Assembly: GCA_964635375.1 (NCBI GenBank)
Contig: CAZWOU010000025.1
Span: 1 to 53,372, forward strand
Source of the DNA: CAZMNY01 sp964635375
GTDB taxonomy: Bacteria > Planctomycetota > Planctomycetia > Pirellulales > Pirellulaceae
Direction: 5' to 3'
Length of the DNA stretch: 53,372 bases
Shown here one piece after another: positions 34,299-40,303 of the stretch. Position numbers and translations under genes: made by a program. The number at the start of each line of letters is the position of its first letter. Position 1 is the first letter of the stretch. The notes beneath the pieces were generated by a model. It searched no databases. It was not told the origin of the DNA and saw only the letters and a list, made by a program, of their open reading frames with translations.

Positions 34299-35705
34299 AT
34301 GTTACTGTCGTACTTCACAAGAATACTGATGGGGGTCGCTATCTTCGGTCTCCTGTCCTCCGTCGCCGCGGCTCAGAACGAGCCAGTTCGCATCGGGGAC
34401 GTCGGCGGCGCGCTCGAAGATCTAGATCAAGCGTTAGCCGGCAATACAAATCTGGATACAGAGACCAAGTCAGCGCTGTTGAATCTCTCGGACGCCCTTC
34501 GCGCCGATCAACAGAGCGCCCATACGCGCCTTACCGACGCGTCGTTAGTCAACTACTCAAGCAACCTCGGCGGCGACAAGGGCTGTGGATGCAAGGGCAA
34601 AGGCTGCGACTGGTGCGCCAAAGAGATCAAGTTGCCGGGAAACACTTGTGTGATGAGTTTCTTTGGTGATTTTCGCCTTCGTCACGAATCAATTTACATC
34701 ACGGGGCCGACGCACAACCGGCACCGCGAGCGACTGCGATTCCGCTTCGGCGCCAACTTCGAGATTTCTGAAGAACTGACCGTTGGCTTCCGAGCGAGAT
34801 CTGGTAACGGCGACGATCCAAACTCGCCTCACCACACTTTCAGCAACGCTTTTGACAGCATCAACTTCAACCTGGACCGCGCGTTCGCCAAGTACAACCC
34901 GTACTGGGCTCCGTCCTTGACCGTCTATGGCGGCAAGTTTGGAAACCCGATGGTCATGAATCCGGTTTACGGCGAACTCGTCTGGGACGCGGACATCAAC
35001 CCAGAAGGACTGGCCTTTGTTTGGGAAGGCGAGAATGCTCGCGCTGTTGTCGGCGGGTACGTTGTCGACGAGCGGAATGGCGGAGCGCCAGTGGCCTTTG
35101 AGGACACAACACTAATCACGGCGCAAATTAGCGGTAGCCGAGAAATCGACAGCAACTCCAGCCTCTCGGGCGCCCTGGGTTACTACTACTACAGCAACCT
35201 GACACCCAACGGCACTACCACGTCGCTGGCCGACAATAACTTCGAGCGTCGCGGCAACTTGATGGTTGGCGCCCCGGAACTCTACGCCTCGGACTTCGAG
35301 ATCCTCGACGCGTACATGGCATACGACACCACGATCCGCTGCGTGCCGGTCGTGATCTCCGGCGAATACATCAAGAATGATGCCGCCATCAACAACGAAG
35401 ACGAAGGCTACGCAGTGGGCGTCGCAGCTGGTTCGACGAGTGAGCCAGGCGGCCGACAGTTCTTCTATCAGTACCAGGACATCGAACAAGAAGCCGTGTT
35501 CGCTGGTTTCGTGAATGATGACTTCCCCTACGCGACCAACTATCACGGTCACGTAATTGGGATGAACCAAAAACTGGGCAAAGCCACCGTCGTCAGGATC
35601 TGGGCGTTGAATTCAGAGCGAAGTAGTCTGGACGCCAGTCCCACGAACCGCTTTCCCGACAGCTCCCGCTGGACCTTCCGAGCCGATATGAACATCAAGT
35701 TCTAA
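34299..35705 (+). CDS. Putative outer-membrane porin with an N-terminal Cys cluster
   Basis: A 468-residue beta-barrel protein. The signal peptide is MLLSYFTRILMGVAIFGLLS up to AAAQ. A helical segment (about 33-80) may be a periplasmic coiled region. A Cys cluster GCGCKGKGCDWCAK (C96, C98, C103, C106, with C117 nearby) precedes the barrel, which starts at SFFGDFRLRHES. Alternating beta strands and aromatic girdles follow up to TFRADMNIKF, ending in the terminal Phe typical of outer-membrane barrels. The ATG at 34299 is preceded by GGAG six bases upstream, so a longer GTG start at 34263 is rejected. The Cys cluster is unusual for a porin and may bind metal or form disulfides. It is the last plus-strand gene before the redox cluster. 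Confidence 0.82.
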   Translation: MLLSYFTRILMGVAIFGLLSSVAAAQNEPVRIGDVGGALEDLDQALAGNTNLDTETKSALLNLSDALRADQQSAHTRLTDASLVNYSSNLGGDKGCGCKGKGCDWCAKEIKLPGNTCVMSFFGDFRLRHESIYITGPTHNRHRERLRFRFGANFEISEELTVGFRARSGNGDDPNSPHHTFSNAFDSINFNLDRAFAKYNPYWAPSLTVYGGKFGNPMVMNPVYGELVWDADINPEGLAFVWEGENARAVVGGYVVDERNGGAPVAFEDTTLITAQISGSREIDSNSSLSGALGYYYYSNLTPNGTTTSLADNNFERRGNLMVGAPELYASDFEILDAYMAYDTTIRCVPVVISGEYIKNDAAINNEDEGYAVGVAAGSTSEPGGRQFFYQYQDIEQEAVFAGFVNDDFPYATNYHGHVIGMNQKLGKATVVRIWALNSERSSLDASPTNRFPDSSRWTFRADMNIKF

Positions 35706-35738
35706 GGACCCGCGACGCGTCGATCTCCAAGAATGACG

Positions 35739-35782
35739 AACGCCGCTCGACCGAGCAGATCTCGGTTGAGCGGCGTTTTTTT
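35739..35782 (+). terminator. Intrinsic terminator of the porin gene
   Basis: A 16-base stem with one mismatch (35739-35754 region with CTCGGT at 35761-35766 and GAGCGGCGTT at 35768-35777), loop CAGAT, then a T7 run. It lies 33 bases after the porin stop and also separates it from the convergent redox cluster. Confidence 0.9.
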
Positions 35783-35855
35783 CGTGATCAAGAACGGTTT
35801 GCTAAACAGCAACAGATAGCGGAACGAGCCCGCTAAAAGGTGCGTCTTGCCGCTC

Positions 35856-36317
35856 CTATTCGCTTTTGTGATCGTGTTTGTGATCGTGGCTCAGTTTGCA
35901 GCAAGCGGGCGATCCCTTGTGGAGCTTGCAATCGGCGCATTTCTCGGCGCCTTCTTTGCAGCAGTCTTCCGTGCCAGCGACGTGGCCGCAACTGCCACAA
36001 AGCGCTTTGGCGTCGGCAGCATCGACCTTGACATGCTTGCAGCACAGGGCGGAGCCCTTGACGAGATTACAGTCGCCGCACTTCTCGGCGTCTTCTTTGC
36101 AGGTGTGCTCGGCGTCCTTGGCGAAAGCTTCGCCGCAAGCGAGGCAGAGCTTCTGCCCTTCGAAGCTAACGGGAATCGTATCCACGGGAGCTTCCATGAT
36201 TGGAGCCGGATCAACCCCTGGGCCAGCGGAAGCGTTTTCGGCATCATCCCCGCCGCAACCGCAACTTAGAATCGCAGCTGCGCCGACGAGAAGACACTTT
36301 GCAAGAAACCTGTTCAT
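35856..36317 (-). CDS. Cysteine-rich putative metal-binding lipoprotein
   Basis: A 153-residue lipoprotein (signal MNRFLAKCLLVGAAAILSC). The mature part has about fifteen Cys, mostly as CxxC and CC. Two imperfect repeats read EKCGDCNLVKGSALCCKHV and EKCADCKLHKGSPACCKLS, separated by ALCGSCGHVAGTEDCCKEG; the end is HDHKHDHKSE. This suggests soft-metal binding (Cu, Zn, As, Cd) at the membrane face, in the manner of a metallothionein; it is not a known metallothionein family. AAGGAG lies nine bases upstream of the ATG. It is the last gene of the minus-strand redox run, 200 bases after the second CuA gene, so it may be the distal end of that operon. The metal is unknown. Confidence 0.75.
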   Translation of the reverse strand: MNRFLAKCLLVGAAAILSCGCGGDDAENASAGPGVDPAPIMEAPVDTIPVSFEGQKLCLACGEAFAKDAEHTCKEDAEKCGDCNLVKGSALCCKHVKVDAADAKALCGSCGHVAGTEDCCKEGAEKCADCKLHKGSPACCKLSHDHKHDHKSE

Positions 36318-36520
36318 TACCCTGACTCCTTTGAAACTCGAGATAACCGGGGGTGGTGTTGTTCGGAAGAGACCGAAACGAGCTTTCGATTATACCGGTT
36401 TCATTACGGCGATGCGACTAGGCGGGTTCGATCTTGGGACGGATTCAGCCCAGTTGTCGCTCGTCCGGAAAGCCTGGTAATTCTGGCTCTCCTGCGGCGT
36501 CTCTGGTCGCCTGGGCGCGG

Positions 36521-37045
36521 TCAGTTCGCTTCTGGCGGCAAGACAGTCAAGAACCCCTCCATCTTGTCATGGATCTCCTTCTTCCCACACATGATCGTGC
36601 AGTAGAACTTGAACCCTTCTGGGGGCGATATTTTATCGGCCACGAACTCAACTCGCGTGACGTCGCCTGGCTTAATGAAGATCGTTTCGGTCGTCCCCTT
36701 ATCGAACGCAGGCATGGCGAAACCGTGGTGGACATCGGCGCTGATCAGGCGAAAGATCACCTGATCGCCTTGATGAACGACCAAGTCGCCATTTTTGAGT
36801 TCGTCGAAGGACTTTCGCCAGTAATTCATTCCGTTGATTCGATTCTGAGTGACCCCCTGGGTGCCGCTCCAGTAAAGCGTGAATACCTTCGCGCCCGCAG
36901 GCTCGGTTGTGGGAAGATAGAGCGAGTCGTAACACCAAGCCACCAGTGGCACGCCGATAAAGGTCGCGATGACCGATACAAGGGCCAGTTTCGTGACGAC
37001 CCAGTCGATAAGACCGCCCAACTTCGTCATGAACTTGCCAGACAT
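36521..37045 (-). CDS. Membrane-anchored CuA-like cupredoxin with atypical spacing
   Basis: A 174-residue protein with one membrane helix (about 14-40) and a single cupredoxin domain outside. Candidate CuA ligands are a His in DVHHGFAMP (H106/H107), then C149, C153, H159 and M162 in YCTIMCGKKEIHDKM. In cytochrome oxidase subunit II and in N2O reductase the pattern is C-x3-C-x3-H-x2-M; here it is C-x3-C-x5-H-x2-M. The two-residue insertion makes this an unusual CuA variant or a remodelled copper site. GAGG lies six bases before the ATG and the gene follows the polyferredoxin gene by 43 bases. It may be an electron carrier or a copper-delivery protein. Confidence 0.8.
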   Translation of the reverse strand: MSGKFMTKLGGLIDWVVTKLALVSVIATFIGVPLVAWCYDSLYLPTTEPAGAKVFTLYWSGTQGVTQNRINGMNYWRKSFDELKNGDLVVHQGDQVIFRLISADVHHGFAMPAFDKGTTETIFIKPGDVTRVEFVADKISPPEGFKFYCTIMCGKKEIHDKMEGFLTVLPPEAN

Positions 37046-37088
37046 GGATTACCTCTTAGCGCAAAAACGGGGCTGATTGGCTTTTTGA

Positions 37089-38690
37089 TCAAGTCGTAAA
37101 GAAGAACAGATACACGCACGTCAAGCCGCAGAGGTAGACGGTCACTGGGGCGAAACTCCGCAGCGCTGACGCCCGGTCGTCGTACAGAGCCCGGGCTACT
37201 TCGTAGCCTTTCAGTACGGCGTACAACAGCCCGACCATCAGGATCAATGTTTGGATATAGGGGACGGCCTGAGGCAAAACGGGGGTCCAAGGCGTGGAAG
37301 CGGTGCCCAAGAGATCCCAGCCCCAGCCAAACGGATCGGAGACGACCTGAAGGATGTAAGAGCCGTTGACCATCATCAGCGGGAAGCTAAAGGCAATCCA
37401 GGCGAGTAGGCCAACAGGCACGAGCGTGTAGGCGTAACCGATGAAGAGTTTCTTCAGCGGGACCTTCTTCCTTCCGGCCAGGATCGAGCCGGTCCAGACC
37501 GCGACCAAATGGACGGCGGGGAGAACGACCAGACAGGCGGCAATGATGCAGAGCGAATAGAGCACGAACCCACTAACGTTGCCGGTCCATGTGACATTGG
37601 CCAAGTCTTTCACCCAGCCGTATGGGCCCAACAGCGTGATGGAGTAGACCATTGCCAGAACGGTCATGATAAAGGCTTTCCAAGCTTCATCGTAGTGCTT
37701 GAGCAGAATGTCGGTCGCGAAGGGGCGGCCAAACAGTGAGATATTGTCGTGAGGACAGCTCTTCACGCACTCCATGCACAACCCGCAGTAGTTGTTGCGA
37801 TCGAGTTTCGCCATGTAAATGCCCCACGGGCAGGCCCATCCGTTTTCGCTGCCAGTCAGGCAGGCCTTGTCCGTGCACTTGAGGCAGACGTCCGTGGACA
37901 CCGACCTCAGTTCGACCGTGGCGGCCATCGAGTAGAGGCTGAGGAAGCCGCTAATTGGACAGAGATAATTGCAGAATGCGCGGAGTCGCCAAATCATGGC
38001 AAAGCCAGTCGCTGCGGCAACCATGATGATGAAGGCGACAAAGCTGGCGATGGGGCGAGTCACCAACAGGGCGCTGAAGAGCGCCATGGCGAGGAAGCCA
38101 AAGTTCTGCAACCAGATGTTGCGGAGCTTCTTCGGCCACGGCCGCGTGCCTCCATGCATTTCGTTCTTCAGCGCGCCGGTCTTCCCGCTCCGAACCCGCA
38201 CGAGTTCGCGGCGCTGTATCCAGTCCCCAAAGAACGGCAGAGGGCAAACTGTGCACCAGATGCGCGAGGCAAAGGGAACGAGGAAGACGATCAGCAGGAA
38301 CCACCAAAGGATCCAGACGATCATGATCAGAATGTTCTGGTTTCCGACCGGGTGCCCGTACAAGGCCGCCGCAAAGAACAGGTAGAAGACCAACACGTTG
38401 GGCAGGACCAACAGGAACTGATAGCTCCTCAGCTTGGTGAACCACTTCAAGAGCGGGATTATCTTGAACAGGTCGATTCGCCAGCCAGGCGGTCTTGCCG
38501 GCGGTGCGGCTTTGGCTTTGCGGTCGCCGGGCGGCTTTGCTCTCGCAGGAGCAGCTGGCTTGTCCCCATTGGGCTTCGCGTCTGTTTCGGATTGGTCTTT
38601 TCGAGCCGCCGCCAACATGTCGGCCACGCTCATCTTCGCCGGGTCGAGTGGTCCTTTGGCGTCCTGGTCGTCGCGCTTTTCCTTACTCAT
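37089..38690 (-). CDS. NapH/NosR-type polyferredoxin membrane protein
   Basis: A 533-residue membrane protein with a hydrophilic Ala/Pro/Lys-rich N-terminus (1-70) and about eight to ten membrane helices. Cysteine sets: CTVCP (C146, C149), CNYLCPISGF (C240, C244), CLKCTDKACLTG with C287 (C269, C272, C277, C287), and CGLCMECVKSCP (C302, C305, C308, C312). The last two are [4Fe-4S] sets of the NapH/NosR/CcoG group, which moves electrons from the quinone pool or the cytoplasm outward. The ATG overlaps the previous stop (ATGA at 38687-38690), so it is translationally coupled to the ferritin-like gene. GGAG precedes the start by six bases. In this cluster it is the best candidate for the link to the quinone pool. 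Confidence 0.88.
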   Translation of the reverse strand: MSKEKRDDQDAKGPLDPAKMSVADMLAAARKDQSETDAKPNGDKPAAPARAKPPGDRKAKAAPPARPPGWRIDLFKIIPLLKWFTKLRSYQFLLVLPNVLVFYLFFAAALYGHPVGNQNILIMIVWILWWFLLIVFLVPFASRIWCTVCPLPFFGDWIQRRELVRVRSGKTGALKNEMHGGTRPWPKKLRNIWLQNFGFLAMALFSALLVTRPIASFVAFIIMVAAATGFAMIWRLRAFCNYLCPISGFLSLYSMAATVELRSVSTDVCLKCTDKACLTGSENGWACPWGIYMAKLDRNNYCGLCMECVKSCPHDNISLFGRPFATDILLKHYDEAWKAFIMTVLAMVYSITLLGPYGWVKDLANVTWTGNVSGFVLYSLCIIAACLVVLPAVHLVAVWTGSILAGRKKVPLKKLFIGYAYTLVPVGLLAWIAFSFPLMMVNGSYILQVVSDPFGWGWDLLGTASTPWTPVLPQAVPYIQTLILMVGLLYAVLKGYEVARALYDDRASALRSFAPVTVYLCGLTCVYLFFFTT

Positions 38691-39175
38691 CTCGATCTCC
38701 CCAGCTCATCCAACTTCGCCTCGACCCACTGTACATGCCCATCCTCAAACGCCGCCAACTGCTCAAACATCTCCTTCAGCTCTTCGTCAGTTGCGGCCTC
38801 AGACGCATGACGGTAGAAGGCCTCCGCGTCGGTTTCGGCTTTGAGTACGATCTCTAACGCGCGGACCAAACTTAAGTCGTCAAACACCAGATGTTCGCCG
38901 TCGTCCAGTTCATGGGCTTCGACGACGTCCGCCACATCACCCTGCTTGACGGTCCTGCGCACTTCTCCAAATCGCCTGATGCACACGGTTTCCAGTTGTT
39001 TGGCGTGTTGGTCTTCTTCGTCCGCCATCTCGGCAAACAGGGCGGCCGGCTCGGGGGCGTAGTCGGCAAACAGTTCCGCGTAGGTGCGCAGCCGAGTTCC
39101 GTTGGTCACCTCTACATCAATGGCCAAGGCCAGGACTTCCTCGGGAGTCAGATCGCTAAAGTCTTTTGAAGGCAC
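38687..39175 (-). CDS. Ferritin-like di-iron protein (rubrerythrin-type)
   Basis: A 162-residue four-helix protein. Ligand-type motifs are E22, then EDQH (E54-x-x-H57), E114, and EDGH (E144-x-x-H147), the expected set of E and ExxH pairs of a di-iron ferritin-like protein. It would sequester or redox-cycle iron, or scavenge peroxide. I chose the GTG at 39173-39175: GGAG lies seven bases upstream, inside the 3' end of the preceding gene, whose stop is at 39180-39182. A longer frame to 39250 would overlap that gene. The stop overlaps the next gene's ATG. Confidence 0.82.
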   Translation of the reverse strand: MPSKDFSDLTPEEVLALAIDVEVTNGTRLRTYAELFADYAPEPAALFAEMADEEDQHAKQLETVCIRRFGEVRRTVKQGDVADVVEAHELDDGEHLVFDDLSLVRALEIVLKAETDAEAFYRHASEAATDEELKEMFEQLAAFEDGHVQWVEAKLDELGRSR

Positions 39176-39179
39176 GGGG

Positions 39180-40223
39180 CTACTCCTTCTTGTTCGCAAT
39201 GTAGAGGAACGTCGCGAGTCCCAGCCCGAAGCAGAGGCCAATCGAGGCATGGAAAAGGTAGTTTGGGCTGACGATCAGGTTGCCAATCATGAACGGGTGG
39301 AAGACACCACAGGTGTGCGAGCAACGGAAAGGAAACTTACCGGGCTTGTTCGCGACAAAGCTGAAGCGAACTTTCTCGCCGGGGCGGATCTCCTCATCGA
39401 TGCCATAGCCGTCAAGATAGAATCCATGGAGCACATCCTTGCTGGTCAGTGTGACCGTGATGTGATCGCCCTTATTGACCTTGATAATCGGCGGGTCGTA
39501 GGCAAACTGGCGCGCGACGACCTCGATCTCTCTTTCAGAGCCGCCGGTTGCGTGATGGGCGAAGGCGACGCCAGCGAGCGCGGCAAGGAAGGGGATTGCC
39601 ACGATTCCGCCGATCCACTTCCAGGAGATGTTCCGCGACATCTTCCGCGACATGCCGCCAACCACAAGACAGACACACCCGCCCAGCAAACCCCAAATCC
39701 AGACGACGACTTTGGCTGGTCCATGGTCTGTGACAGCGTCTTCCGCGGGTATCCCCACCTCCGCAGGGGAAACTCCTGCGGGAGCGATCCCTGAGAGCAA
39801 CTTGATATAGGCGACCAGCGCATCAAGTTGTTCCTTGGGCAAGTACTTGAATCGATCGGGCATCTTGTCGGCGGGATAGGGCCTGCCGGTCTCTTCGTCC
39901 ATGCAAACCAAGGCTCTCGGTTTGACGATCGATTCAAGCAAGTACGCGTCTGTTACTTCGACCTTCGACCCGTCGGACATTTCGATCGACTTGCCATAGA
40001 TCCCAGCAAGCTCGGGCGCTTTCGTCTCGGTCGCGCCACCGGCCGAGCCACTCGGACCGCCCACGCCGTTGACGGTGTGACAGGTCTGGCAGCCGAGACG
40101 AAGGAACAGCTTCTGCCCCAACACGGGGTCGCCGCCATGCAGGGGGGCGGACGCCGCCAAAAAGGCGCCTAAGCAGACGGCTGTCGAGCCGATGAGTCGA
40201 ATGTGCGCAAACATAGAAGCCAT
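39180..40223 (-). CDS. Cytochrome c-CuA fusion, membrane-bound electron carrier
   Basis: A 347-residue protein with, in order: a signal/first helix, a cytochrome c domain (C45-Q-T-C48-H49, possible Met ligand in ADKMPDRF at 121), membrane helices (about 171-190 and 203-222), a cupredoxin domain with a full CuA set (H266 in VLHGF, then C301-SHT-C305-GVF-H309-PF-M312), and a C-terminal helix (about 322-342). CuA and heme c in one protein are typical of cytochrome oxidase subunit II of the caa3 type, but here the order is heme first and CuA second, and no oxidase subunit I is nearby. The gene lies between aioA and the ferritin-like gene and should accept electrons from the arsenite-oxidase-like pair. 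Confidence 0.85.
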   Translation of the reverse strand: MASMFAHIRLIGSTAVCLGAFLAASAPLHGGDPVLGQKLFLRLGCQTCHTVNGVGGPSGSAGGATETKAPELAGIYGKSIEMSDGSKVEVTDAYLLESIVKPRALVCMDEETGRPYPADKMPDRFKYLPKEQLDALVAYIKLLSGIAPAGVSPAEVGIPAEDAVTDHGPAKVVVWIWGLLGGCVCLVVGGMSRKMSRNISWKWIGGIVAIPFLAALAGVAFAHHATGGSEREIEVVARQFAYDPPIIKVNKGDHITVTLTSKDVLHGFYLDGYGIDEEIRPGEKVRFSFVANKPGKFPFRCSHTCGVFHPFMIGNLIVSPNYLFHASIGLCFGLGLATFLYIANKKE

Positions 40224-40246
40224 CCCGTGGTGCTAGCCGTTTTAGC

Positions 40247-40271
40247 CAGACGGGCGCAGCCCGCCCGTCTG
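40247..40271 (-). promoter_or_regulatory. Hairpin between the aioA-like and cytochrome-CuA genes
   Basis: A perfect 10-base stem (CAGACGGGCG with CGCCCGTCTG) with a 5-base loop lies in the 80-base gap between the two genes. It has no T run on the minus strand, so it is not a terminator. It may protect or process the operon mRNA. Confidence 0.55.
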
Positions 40272-40303
40272 CCAAGTTTTGGTCACCGCCCGGTCAACGC
40301 GAT

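Noticed and set aside
37749..38810. A 353-codon plus-strand open frame
   Set aside because: Antisense to the polyferredoxin gene, whose Cys motifs and helices are unmistakable. The antisense translation is a charged, low-complexity sequence.
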